DNA from: Clostridia bacterium
GTDB taxonomy: Bacteria; Bacillota; Clostridia; Christensenellales; Maliibacteriaceae
Reading direction: 5' to 3'
Length of the DNA stretch: 8,621 nt
NCBI GenBank assembly: GCA_017935825.1
Contig: JAGBGW010000030.1
Span: 1 to 8,621 of the forward strand
Below are positions 1 to 6,661 of this stretch, one piece after another. Below the pieces are notes generated by a model, which made no database searches, had not been told where the DNA came from, and saw only the letters and a program-made list of their open reading frames with translations. Position 1 is the stretch's first letter. Each line of letters begins with the position of its first letter. The position numbers were made by a program, and so were the translations under genes.

Positions 1-1125
1 AATGAAGTAAACCTTGGGTTCGGAGCCCGTGCCCCACTTGCCAAGAAGCCAGCCGCCGCCAAGGGAACCCACGATGCGGCCAACAGAGGTCATGACCATG
101 CTGACGGTGACCTGACCGCGTGCATGCAGATGGTCGGGCACAGCTTTCTGAATATACACACCCATGGCGTAGATCAAAATCGGGCATGCAAGGGGATGGA
201 ACAAAAGCTGGACAAAAATCAGCACGGGGATGGACGTAATGGTACCGGTGCAAAGCCAGCGAAGGGCGCCTGCCACCACGCACATGATGACAAGGTTGAT
301 GATGCCCACTTTCTTGGTCACCTTGTGGATCATCAGGAAGATGAAGATCTCAAGCACCGCGCTCATGGAAGTAGCAAAGCCAACCATGCTTTCGCTTGCA
401 CCAAGACCATCGCGCAGATAGTTTACGAAGTTGGAGCTGTGGAAGCCGTTTGCCGTACCTGCCACAAACGCGATCAGGATCAGCAGCACAAACCACTTGT
501 CCTTCAAAAGTTCCAGTACCGATGCCTTCTGCTTTTCACGCTGGGTACCTGCAATGGGCGGCGCCGCAAGAGCTGCTGCGATCATCACAGCAAGGAAGAT
601 CATATAAATGTAGAACGCAATAGAAATACCCATGTCGCTTGCATCCACGATGCGGCCGATGACAAGCGCCGCCACCACGTATGCGATGGTGCCCATGGTG
701 CGGATGACGCCGTAGGGAATGCTGGGGCGTTCCTTATAAATATACTCCATCGTCACGGTGTCAAGCACGGGCATGATGGGAGTCTGGAAGAAGGCATACA
801 TCATCATCGCCGCAGCCACAAATACGGTGGCATAGCTTGGCACTTTGCCTGCAAGCAGGAAACCTGCCATGGAAACCATGACGCCCAGTGCCATGATGTA
901 CACCACGCGCACCTTGTTTTTTGCACGGTCGCTGACGGAGCCCCACATGGTCTGGGTCAGCATGGCGACAAAAGGACCAATGGACATCAGCACGCCGCGC
1001 TGTGCAGGGTCAAAGTTCAGATCCACCAAAAACAGCGGAATGAATGCCATGTAAATGGCGTTGCCTGCGTGCAGCATGGCATGCAGCATGGAAAGGGAGA
1101 TGATGTCTTTCTTGTTGTTTTTCAT
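1..1125 (-). CDS. MFS transporter, copy 1 (C terminus cut by window edge)
   Basis: This is a proton- or solute-coupled major facilitator superfamily permease in the cytoplasmic membrane; the substrate is unknown. The frame is open for 375 codons from ATG at 1125 to the window edge, ending ...SEPKVYFI. Comparison with its neighbour suggests about 40 residues are missing. The N-terminal half has the MFS motif A between TM2 and TM3 (GSVSDRAKNKVR). The strings IGPFVAMLTQTMWG and DHLHARGQ are typical of the MFS_1-like/LacY-like group (family recognition, not a search). The start is set by GGAG 10 bases upstream and by a good promoter at 1157-1185. It is a clear paralogue of the MFS gene at 1266-2552: about 40 of 60 residues match over the first three helices. 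Sugar, nucleoside or drug transport are all possible. Confidence 0.9.
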   Translation of the reverse strand, partial: MKNNKKDIISLSMLHAMLHAGNAIYMAFIPLFLVDLNFDPAQRGVLMSIGPFVAMLTQTMWGSVSDRAKNKVRVVYIMALGVMVSMAGFLLAGKVPSYATVFVAAAMMMYAFFQTPIMPVLDTVTMEYIYKERPSIPYGVIRTMGTIAYVVAALVIGRIVDASDMGISIAFYIYMIFLAVMIAAALAAPPIAGTQREKQKASVLELLKDKWFVLLILIAFVAGTANGFHSSNFVNYLRDGLGASESMVGFATSMSAVLEIFIFLMIHKVTKKVGIINLVIMCVVAGALRWLCTGTITSIPVLIFVQLLFHPLACPILIYAMGVYIQKAVPDHLHARGQVTVSMVMTSVGRIVGSLGGGWLLGKWGTGSEPKVYFI

Positions 1126-1156
1126 ACGGTTTTCTCCAGTAATATTCATTAAACAC

Positions 1157-1185
1157 ATCATATCAGCATTTTTATCCGCAGACAA
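1157..1185 (-). promoter_or_regulatory. Sigma-A-like promoter of MFS copy 1
   Basis: On the minus strand, -35 TTGTCT (1180-1185) and -10 TATGAT (1157-1162) are separated by exactly 17 bases, about 32 bases upstream of the ATG at 1125. The promoter lies after the terminators of the preceding MFS gene, so the two paralogues are probably transcribed separately. Confidence 0.65.
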
Positions 1186-1188
1186 CAG

Positions 1189-1225
1189 AAAAAGAGACCA
1201 AAAAGTGTATACTTTTTGATCTCTT
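1189..1225 (-). terminator. AT-rich hairpin: second terminator of MFS copy 2, or operator of copy 1
   Basis: Arms at 1192-1206 and 1211-1225 pair over 15 positions with a single mismatch around a 4-base loop. On the minus strand the hairpin runs straight into a T-run (1189-1193), as an intrinsic terminator would. Its core, AAAAAGT-ATAC-ACTTTTT, is also a near-perfect palindrome only 6 bases upstream of the -35 box of MFS copy 1. It could therefore serve as a regulator site as well. Confidence 0.6.
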
Positions 1226-1255
1226 AAAATACCTCGGTGCAGATGCACACCGAGG
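1226..1255 (-). terminator. GC-rich hairpin terminator after MFS copy 2
   Basis: A perfect 8-bp stem, CCTCGGTG (1232-1239) with CACCGAGG (1248-1255), encloses an 8-base loop 10 bases after the stop codon of the gene at 1266-2552. On the minus strand it is followed by TATTTT, a modest U-run. The AT-rich hairpin at 1189-1225 follows at once, making a tandem terminator. Confidence 0.65.
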
Positions 1256-1265
1256 CATTGTGTTT

Positions 1266-2552
1266 TTAAATGACGGAGCCTTCTTCCAGACGAAGCTCGT
1301 CGGGCTCGCGGTTGGGTCTCCAGCCAAATCGATAAAACATGACGATGGCAAATACCAGAATGATGGCACAGGCGATTGTCATGATCAGATACACGCGAGG
1401 CTCGCTGCCCGATCCCCACATGCCGATGAGCCAGCCGCCAAGCAGGCTGCCTGCGATACGACCGAAGGAACCCATGACCATGTTGATCATGGTCTGCCCT
1501 CTTGCGTGCAGATGTTCCGGCACTGCCTTTTGCACATAGATAGCAACAGCATAGATCATCAGCGCCCAGTTGAAGGGCTGGGTGAAGAACTGCACCACGA
1601 TCAGCACGGGAATGGAAGTGGTCAGCACCGGACTCATCCAGCGCACCACGCCGGAGATGATGCAGATCAAAATCAGATTGACGATGCCCGTCTTCTTTGC
1701 GATCTTATGCACGATAATAAAGAGGAAGATTTCCAGCATGGAACCAACTGCGGTGTTGATGCCAAGCAGCGTTTCCGATGCGCCGAGCTCGTTTCGAAGA
1801 TAGTTGGGATAATACGATGCGTTGAAGCCGTATGCCATGCCCACGACGAAGGCGATGACGATCATGACACAGAACCACTTGTCACGGAACAGTGCAAGTG
1901 CAGAGACCTTTTTCCTGGTACTCTGGGTACCTGCGATGGGCGGTACGAAAAACAGTGTCACAAGCAGCAGAGCAAGCACCACGTAGAACATATAGAAAAT
2001 GGTCTTGGTGCCGGCAGGGCTTGCATCCACGATCAAACCTGCGATATAGGCCATCACAACGTAAGAGGTGGTGCCCATGGTGCGGATCAGACCGTATTTC
2101 ACCCTGGGGCGCTGGAGGCTGATGTACTCCATGGAGATGGTATCGATCATCGGCAGCATGGGATTCTGGAAAAATGCATAGAAAATCAGCGCCGCCGTGA
2201 CGAAGATCAGTGCTCTGTAGGGACGGATCGAAACAGGCAGAATTTTGTCGATGGGTGCAAAATCCGATGCAAGGAACAGCGTGGTCACCACCACAAGACC
2301 CAAAGCAAGCATGTACATCACATTGACCTTGTTTTTGGATCGGTCAGCAAAACCGCCCCACATGGTCTGGGTCAGCACGGAAACAAAAGGTCCGATGGAA
2401 AGCAGCACGCCGCGCACCGCTGCGCCGAATGCCAGGTCTTCCAGATAAAGCGGAATGAAAGTAATATACAGTGCATTTGTGGCATGCACCATGGCAAACA
2501 TGATAAAAAGCGCTGTAATATCGCGCTTATTTCGCCCAGAAGTTTGGATCAT
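1266..2552 (-). CDS. MFS transporter, copy 2 (complete, 428 aa)
   Basis: This is a complete 12-helix major facilitator superfamily permease with unknown substrate. Motif A after TM2 reads GGFADRSKNK. The sequences SIGPFVSVLTQTMWG, PPIAGTQ, HLHARGQTMINMVMGSFGRIAGSL and GSGSEPRVY are shared, with few changes, with the paralogue at 1-1125. The C-terminal cytoplasmic tail is short and charged. The frame is open further upstream, but that extension would read through the terminator at 2632-2666 and the promoter, so it is rejected. GGAGGA at 2562-2567 sits 9 bases before ATG 2552 and 6 bases before an in-frame GTG at 2555; either could be used, giving 428 or 429 residues. Family known; tandem duplication and related but distinct substrates are inferred. 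Confidence 0.93.
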   Translation of the reverse strand: MIQTSGRNKRDITALFIMFAMVHATNALYITFIPLYLEDLAFGAAVRGVLLSIGPFVSVLTQTMWGGFADRSKNKVNVMYMLALGLVVVTTLFLASDFAPIDKILPVSIRPYRALIFVTAALIFYAFFQNPMLPMIDTISMEYISLQRPRVKYGLIRTMGTTSYVVMAYIAGLIVDASPAGTKTIFYMFYVVLALLLVTLFFVPPIAGTQSTRKKVSALALFRDKWFCVMIVIAFVVGMAYGFNASYYPNYLRNELGASETLLGINTAVGSMLEIFLFIIVHKIAKKTGIVNLILICIISGVVRWMSPVLTTSIPVLIVVQFFTQPFNWALMIYAVAIYVQKAVPEHLHARGQTMINMVMGSFGRIAGSLLGGWLIGMWGSGSEPRVYLIMTIACAIILVFAIVMFYRFGWRPNREPDELRLEEGSVI

Positions 2553-2561
2553 CACAAGTTT

Positions 2562-2567
2562 TCCTCC
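2562..2567 (-). promoter_or_regulatory. Ribosome binding site of MFS copy 2 (GTG/ATG ambiguity)
   Basis: GGAGGA on the minus strand is followed by AAACTT and then GTGATG. Spacing slightly favours the GTG (2555) over the ATG (2552); the two starts differ by one residue. The site rules out the longer frame that begins at 2675. Confidence 0.75.
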
Positions 2568-2583
2568 AAGTTTTATCGCCTGC

Positions 2584-2612
2584 ATTATAGCACCGTTACG
2601 ATCTTCCAACAA
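2584..2612 (-). promoter_or_regulatory. Sigma-A-like promoter of MFS copy 2
   Basis: A perfect -10 TATAAT (2584-2589) and a -35 TTGTTG (2607-2612) are separated by 17 bases on the minus strand, about 31 bases before the start codon. It lies between the terminator of the ABC gene and the MFS gene, so the MFS gene is its own unit. Confidence 0.75.
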
Positions 2613-2615
2613 GCT

Positions 2616-2627
2616 TTTCCCGGGAAA
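2616..2627. promoter_or_regulatory. 12-bp palindrome next to the -35 box of MFS copy 2
   Basis: TTTCCCGGGAAA is a perfect 12-bp palindrome that ends 3 bases upstream of the -35 hexamer. The position suits an activator or repressor dimer. No known operator was recognised and chance cannot be excluded. Confidence 0.3.
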
Positions 2628-2631
2628 TGGC

Positions 2632-2666
2632 AAAAAGAAAAACCACATGCCGTGCCTGGCATGTGG
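2632..2666 (-). terminator. Intrinsic terminator of the ABC ATPase gene
   Basis: A perfect 9-bp stem, CCACATGCC (2643-2651) with GGCATGTGG (2658-2666), has a 6-base loop. On the minus strand it is followed by TTTTTCTTTTT (2632-2642). It begins 15 bases after the stop codon of the gene at 2682-4949. Confidence 0.92.
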
Positions 2667-2681
2667 CTTTTCCATACAAAA

Positions 2682-4949
2682 TCAAAAGCCGGATACGGGA
2701 ACATCCATGGATACGCGAAGATCACGCACATTCATCTGACTAAGCGCCACGATCAACCGATCCATCTGACCGTTGAAGAAAAATTCCACCCGGTCACCGT
2801 CCTTGTGCAGTCCCGTTGCGCCGATGCTGCGAAGGAAATCCACGGGTACATTGTCAGCTACCAGCACGATCCTGCGATTGCCCTGGGTGGCAGGCACATG
2901 GACGGAAGCATTGTGCTGAGAAGAATACAGCGGATAGTCCGCCACATTGGCATGACGTGTCTGACGGCCTGTATTCTGCTGGGCAGAATAGGTTTCCTCA
3001 GAGAAATTCTCACGGGAATGGGCAGGGCGCGCGTGACGTCCTTCGTAACGGCTTTGGTAATTCTCCTGCTGCGCATTTTCCTGCTTTACGCCTTGCTGCG
3101 CATTGGCATAGTTTGCAGTATTCTTATAGGAAGAATAGGCACGAGGTCCATCAAATTCTTCCTTTGCAGCGTGTCGGGAAGTATTCTGCTGTGCCGCATG
3201 ATGCTGCTGTGCAGGCTGCTCATAGGCAGATTCATATCCATGACGGCGTTCATACGACGATTCAAAAGAAGACTGATCGAAAGAACGATGGTCAAAAGAA
3301 GACTCGTAAGAAGGTTTATAAGAAGATTCATAAGAAGCCTGTGCAGAAGGTTCTTGCGCACGCTCATACGACGGTTTGTAAGCATTCTCAAACCCTGCAC
3401 GAGTCGTCCGATCCTCCTGCATTGCATCTTCATAATGATTGCGTCCATAAGCTTCCGCATCAAAGGCGGTGTGCTCATAAGCCGGTTGCTGCTTTGCATG
3501 AGCACCGTATGCAGAGCGGTGTGCCCCCATATCAAATTCTTCCCGTGCGTGTGCTGCAGCGCGGGGTACTTCAAAACCCTGCGCCGCACGCTGCTGCAAA
3601 GGCGCAAAATCATCTGCAGCATGTCGTGCCGCTCTTTCGTTTTGGTATCGCGGTGCAGCTGCAAAAGCATCGTATGCACCCTGACGCGCATACGCATCCT
3701 GCATAGAAGGCTGCTGCATAGAAGGCTGCTTCATGGAAGGTTCCTGTCCGCGGCTGCGATAAGGATCCTGTGCCGTCTGCTGACGCATTTGCTCTTTTTG
3801 AGGCGCATAGGCTTGGGCTGCCTGTGCATACGGACGGCTGTAGCGCTCGTCAAAGCGGGGATATGCCGCGGTATTCTTATAGGGATCACCGGCCATATCG
3901 GCGGATGCCTTATAGTAAACACTCATGGAAAAACGACGGGTCTGATCCAGCGATGCAGGATCGGCCATATTCTGCTGCGCGGGCGCAGGTGCAGGTGCCT
4001 GCCGCTGGGGCGCATCAAAGAAATCATGCTCCAGCTGACGGAACATATCCGCATGATTGCCGCGGCTTTCCTGATTGCGCAGGGAAGGCTGGCGCACGGT
4101 ATTGCCTGCATAAAAATCACGGCGCATCTGTGCAAATGCCTGTTCTTCTTCCATTTGGGCACGATAAGGATCCTGCGCAGGTGTTGTCTGCTGGTCAAAC
4201 TGCAAAGGATCGTCCATCGGCATGGGTTCGGGCTGTGCCTGTGCAAATTCCTGCTGTGCAAAGGACTGCTGCGGTTCCTGCGGCGGCATCACTGCCTGCT
4301 GACTTTGTGCCGGTGTATCCGCCACGCTCATGCGGCCCTCATTCATCACTGCAATACGGGTGCAAAGGTGTGCGATCTGCTCCTTGCTGCGTGCAGTGAT
4401 CACAAGCGTCAATCCGCGCTTGTTTTCATTCGCAAGGAAACGGGACATGCGGCCGATAAAGTCCTGATCGGCGCCTTCAAAAGGATCGTCCAGCATGACG
4501 ATGCGCGGCATGGTCAGCAATACATCGATCAGATACAGCGCCGTCTTCTTCTGCTTGGACATACGGCGAAGCACCTCATTTTCGCCGATGCCGAAGTAGG
4601 CAAACCAACGCTGTGCGCGCTGTCTTGCATTTTCCTGCGCAAGAGACTTTAGATATTTTTCCACGTTCTTTGCACGGATTTTGGAATAGGTCTCGCCGTT
4701 TTGCGACACAACACGGATCATACGCGCTGCCTGCTGTGCATTTTGATGCACATCCAGCCCACACACAACACAGCTGCCCGATGTGGGTTTTACTGCGCCT
4801 GCAAGAATATCAAGCACAGTGGTCTTACCGGCATCTTCGCCGCCCACAATGCCGAAAATCTCACCTTTTTCTACTGTAAAGCCGACCCGTTCAATACTCA
4901 TATATTTTCCGTAGTATTTTGACAGAGCCGTCACTTCAATGATCGCCAT
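2682..4949 (-). CDS. Degenerate ABC ATPase with a ~480-residue disordered linker (755 aa)
   Basis: Three parts are visible. Residues 1-206 are an ABC nucleotide-binding domain of the GldA/CcmA type: Walker A GGEDAGKT (36-43), Q-loop Gln83 and Walker B with Asp154. Three catalytic elements are altered: the LSGGQ signature is MSKQK (130-134), the catalytic Glu is Asp155, and the H-loop His is Ala186. Residues about 207-690 are low-complexity, rich in Gln, Ala, Tyr, Ser, Arg and Glu, with no Ile, Trp or Cys between residues 200 and 693. Residues 692-755 return to an alternating hydrophobic pattern like the C-terminal domain of GldA-type ATPases (DUF4162-like, by eye). ABC ATPases are usually near 240-320 residues. 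The start at 4949 has AAAGGA 7 bases upstream; an upstream in-frame ATG (4985) lacks this. No permease lies alongside, so partner and function are unknown. Confidence 0.9.
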   Translation of the reverse strand: MAIIEVTALSKYYGKYMSIERVGFTVEKGEIFGIVGGEDAGKTTVLDILAGAVKPTSGSCVVCGLDVHQNAQQAARMIRVVSQNGETYSKIRAKNVEKYLKSLAQENARQRAQRWFAYFGIGENEVLRRMSKQKKTALYLIDVLLTMPRIVMLDDPFEGADQDFIGRMSRFLANENKRGLTLVITARSKEQIAHLCTRIAVMNEGRMSVADTPAQSQQAVMPPQEPQQSFAQQEFAQAQPEPMPMDDPLQFDQQTTPAQDPYRAQMEEEQAFAQMRRDFYAGNTVRQPSLRNQESRGNHADMFRQLEHDFFDAPQRQAPAPAPAQQNMADPASLDQTRRFSMSVYYKASADMAGDPYKNTAAYPRFDERYSRPYAQAAQAYAPQKEQMRQQTAQDPYRSRGQEPSMKQPSMQQPSMQDAYARQGAYDAFAAAPRYQNERAARHAADDFAPLQQRAAQGFEVPRAAAHAREEFDMGAHRSAYGAHAKQQPAYEHTAFDAEAYGRNHYEDAMQEDRTTRAGFENAYKPSYERAQEPSAQASYESSYKPSYESSFDHRSFDQSSFESSYERRHGYESAYEQPAQQHHAAQQNTSRHAAKEEFDGPRAYSSYKNTANYANAQQGVKQENAQQENYQSRYEGRHARPAHSRENFSEETYSAQQNTGRQTRHANVADYPLYSSQHNASVHVPATQGNRRIVLVADNVPVDFLRSIGATGLHKDGDRVEFFFNGQMDRLIVALSQMNVRDLRVSMDVPVSGF
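3240..3383 (-). repeat. Degenerate Ser-Tyr/Phe-Glu repeats inside the ABC linker
   Basis: Residues 523-570 are built from short variants of S-Y-E-S, S-Y-K-P, S-F-D and S-F-E, for example AYKPSYER, SYESSYKPSYES and SFESSYER. On DNA this appears as recurring AGAAG/ATAAGA blocks. Aromatic residues are spaced every 3-7 positions and flanked by Ser and charged residues, resembling eukaryotic FUS-like low-complexity domains (analogy only). Confidence 0.7.
3702..3746 (-). repeat. Three 15-bp tandem repeats coding PSM[KQ]Q-type units
   Basis: Units begin at 3702, 3717 and 3732. The first two differ by one base and the third has a few more changes. They encode the in-frame protein repeat EPSMKQPSMQQPSMQ near residues 403-417 of the ABC protein. 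The unit length is a multiple of three, so copy-number change would keep the frame. Confidence 0.8.
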
Positions 4950-5015
4950 GTTTGTGTCCTTTCGAGGCTGCCGTTTTTGCAGCATACAAAATGATATGAA
5001 AAGATTCTTACTATT

Positions 5016-5044
5016 ATTTTAACTGTTTATTACGCATCTGTCGA
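5016..5044 (-). promoter_or_regulatory. Sigma-A-like promoter of the ABC ATPase gene
   Basis: -35 TCGACA (5039-5044) and -10 TAAAAT (5016-5021), each one base off consensus, are 17 bases apart on the minus strand. They predict a 5' leader of about 60 bases before ATG 4949. No convincing terminator separates this promoter from the lipoprotein gene upstream (stop at 5101), so some read-through from that gene is possible. Confidence 0.65.
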
Positions 5045-5100
5045 GTGCGCAAAGCCATTTTTTTGCCCGTGTCGTGAATTTGTATACCAATTTCTGCCAA

Positions 5101-5703
5101 TTATATTCCATAAGAATAGAATTCATACAATTCCAGCACACCGCCGGTCACTGCATTGATCAGATCATCTTCTGCAAAAACGAGCCAGTCACCGTCGGGA
5201 TCGGGCACCACATAGATCAAAATAGACCTCGTACAAAGGGGCGCATCGTCGCTTGTGATGACGGCATTTAGGTCTGCCGTCAATTGGGCAGCCACATCGT
5301 CATCCTCCCAGGTGATCCCCTGCACCGCATCGGCAAGAATCTGATCGAAGTACTGTGTCATCAATTCACCCATCACCGCCGCAAGATCCACCATGGTGAT
5401 ATCCGCCTCGATCATGTAATAATTATTTTCGCCATCATACCTTTTATCACCAAGCGTCCAGGAAAGATGTGCAAGCAGTGCTTCATTTAAATCGATGGAA
5501 AATGAATCGCCCAGCATAAAATCTTCCGGATTGTGCAAAAGTGCCATAGCACGCTTCGTATGCCCATCGCGGATATGGGTCAAAAAAAGGTCTGCCACTT
5601 CTTCCGGCTGACGGGCACCGCCGCAGCCAAAGGCACACACCACAGTGCAAATGACAAGCAGCAGACAAATATATTTTGTATAGCGTTTCCAAAAACGATT
5701 CAT
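5101..5703 (-). CDS. Predicted lipoprotein of unknown function (200 aa)
   Basis: The N terminus is a lipoprotein signal: basic MNRFWKRYTK, a hydrophobic core at residues 11-25, and a lipobox-like CAFGC with Cys27 as the likely lipidated residue. Ala at -3 and Phe at -2 are unusual for a lipobox. The mature part is acidic and soluble. Its start (PEEVADLFLTHIRDGHTKRAMALL) resembles the opening helix of NTF2-like or DUF4878/DUF5105-type clostridial lipoproteins, a resemblance by eye only. It would sit on the outer face of the membrane. AGGAG 6 bases before ATG 5703 fixes the start. It is upstream of, and co-oriented with, the ABC ATPase gene with 151 bp between them and no clear terminator, so a functional link is possible but unproven. 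Confidence 0.85.
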   Translation of the reverse strand: MNRFWKRYTKYICLLLVICTVVCAFGCGGARQPEEVADLFLTHIRDGHTKRAMALLHNPEDFMLGDSFSIDLNEALLAHLSWTLGDKRYDGENNYYMIEADITMVDLAAVMGELMTQYFDQILADAVQGITWEDDDVAAQLTADLNAVITSDDAPLCTRSILIYVVPDPDGDWLVFAEDDLINAVTGGVLELYEFYSYGI

Positions 5704-5772
5704 AGAGTTCTCCTCTTGGGATTTGCATCGGGATAAAATGCCAAATATTTTCTTTGTTTATGCAGGATTCAT

Positions 5773-5790
5773 CAATTCTGCATAGAATTG
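5773..5790. promoter_or_regulatory. Perfect inverted repeat between two divergent genes
   Basis: CAATTCT (5773-5779) and AGAATTG (5784-5790) are exact 7-bp inverted arms around GCAT. They lie in the 136-bp region between the lipoprotein gene (minus, from 5703) and the membrane-protein gene (plus, from 5840). I could not pick a confident -35/-10 pair for either gene here. The repeat is a candidate operator serving both. Confidence 0.35.
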
Positions 5791-5839
5791 TTCACTTAAA
5801 CCAATGTTGAAAGTTTCTCATTGCAGGGAGGTCTTTTTC

Positions 5840-6187
5840 ATGCGAGGCAGCCGCTTCTTTACCCCGTTTTTTATCACCGTTGGCATCATGGCGTTGTTTG
5901 CGCTGATCTTCGCCGTATCCGTGGATGTGTACGATGCACTGTTTTGGGCGCGGTTCTGCTTCTCACTTGTGGGCATTGCACTTGCCTCTTTCAGCATCAT
6001 GCGCGCTGCAAAGCAGACAGGTCTTCCCCTGATCTTGCACGCAGCATGCACTGCAGCGCTGTACGTTGTAGGCTGTTTCAGCGTGCTTGCCTTTATCCCC
6101 TATGCTGCACTTGTGACCATACTGTGTCTGGTACTCAACCTGTGCTTTGTGGCGTACCTGTTTTTGGACAAGGGCATCAAAGCCTGA
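5840..6187 (+). CDS. Small membrane protein of unknown function (115 aa)
   Basis: I do not recognise this protein. It is almost entirely hydrophobic, with four likely membrane helices at about residues 8-28, 33-53, 60-82 and 84-107, a basic N terminus (MRGSRF) and a basic C terminus (DKGIKA). The start at 5840 is chosen because GGGAGG (5826-5831) sits 8 bases upstream; an in-frame ATG at 5804 has no such site. It is the only plus-strand gene in the window, divergent from the lipoprotein gene and convergent with the 131-residue membrane protein. It ends with a strong terminator (6204-6229), so it is a one-gene unit. Confidence 0.82.
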   Translation: MRGSRFFTPFFITVGIMALFALIFAVSVDVYDALFWARFCFSLVGIALASFSIMRAAKQTGLPLILHAACTAALYVVGCFSVLAFIPYAALVTILCLVLNLCFVAYLFLDKGIKA

Positions 6188-6203
6188 TCGATCCGTTTAT
6201 CAT

Positions 6204-6229
6204 GCGGCAGTTTTATCTGCCGCTTTTTT
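6204..6229 (+). terminator. Intrinsic terminator of the 115-aa membrane protein gene
   Basis: A perfect 7-bp stem, GCGGCAG (6204-6210) with CTGCCGC (6217-6223), has loop TTTTAT and is followed by six T (6224-6229). The T-run overlaps the stop codon of the convergent gene (6228-6230). There is no U-run in the other direction, so it should act on plus-strand transcripts only. Confidence 0.92.
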
Positions 6230-6623
6230 ATTGCACAATATCTGTTTGACGATGCTGCATTTCCTGCAGTATCGCGTTAACAATCAACAAAATAATCGTG
6301 GAGAAAACTTGAAGTCTTGTTTCACTGCTGTCCTGGGAAACATTCATTACATACATTACAAATGCATTTGACAAAATAACCAGTACATTGACCAGCAAAA
6401 ACGTGCTGTATTGATGGAATGTCAACCGCTTTTTTCGAAACCCGGCCCGCATGTAGTGCAGCACCAGCATACCCAATGTCTGGCTGAGCAAAAAGGCAAT
6501 CAAAGGATCCATCCCGACCCGCTTTCCCACCAGAAACCGAAAGGAAAAAATCGCCGTGCAGGCAAAGAGAATATATCCTGCCGTATAGATGATATAGCGT
6601 ATATGATTGCGCAGCCAACGCAT
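6228..6623 (-). CDS. Small membrane protein of unknown function (131 aa)
   Basis: I do not recognise this protein. Four likely membrane helices lie at about residues 8-30, 39-59, 72-93 and 104-121, separated by short charged loops (FRKKRLTFHQ between helices 2 and 3). The tail is polar (QEMQHRQTDIVQ). AGGGGA lies about 10 bases before ATG 6623, and a good promoter lies at 6662-6691. The gene sits between trxA and the convergent 115-residue membrane protein and is separated from trxA by a strong terminator, so it is probably transcribed alone. I saw no terminator of its own just after the stop. Confidence 0.8.
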   Translation of the reverse strand: MRWLRNHIRYIIYTAGYILFACTAIFSFRFLVGKRVGMDPLIAFLLSQTLGMLVLHYMRAGFRKKRLTFHQYSTFLLVNVLVILSNAFVMYVMNVSQDSSETRLQVFSTIILLIVNAILQEMQHRQTDIVQ

Positions 6624-6661
6624 AGAACAAATTCCCCTTTCCCTCGCTGCATGGTACTTTT

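Noticed and set aside
124..1152. A 342-codon plus-strand frame opposite MFS copy 1
   Set aside because: Same codon-register artefact: the minus strand encodes a clear MFS transporter with promoter and ribosome site.
2553..2675. N-terminal extension of MFS copy 2 back to 2675
   Set aside because: It would translate the ABC gene terminator and the MFS promoter; the ribosome site at 2562-2567 supports the start at 2552 or 2555.
1260..4652. A 1130-codon open frame on the plus strand, antisense to MFS copy 2 and the ABC gene
   Set aside because: It is in codon register with both minus-strand genes, so it stays open only because those genes rarely use TTA, CTA and TCA; it stops at the first CTA codon of the ABC gene. 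It has no ribosome site and its Cys/His/Arg-rich product looks like no protein family.
5053..5071. Possible hairpin between the lipoprotein and ABC genes
   Set aside because: Only about 5 bp of stem can form and no U-run follows at the right place, so it was not called a terminator.
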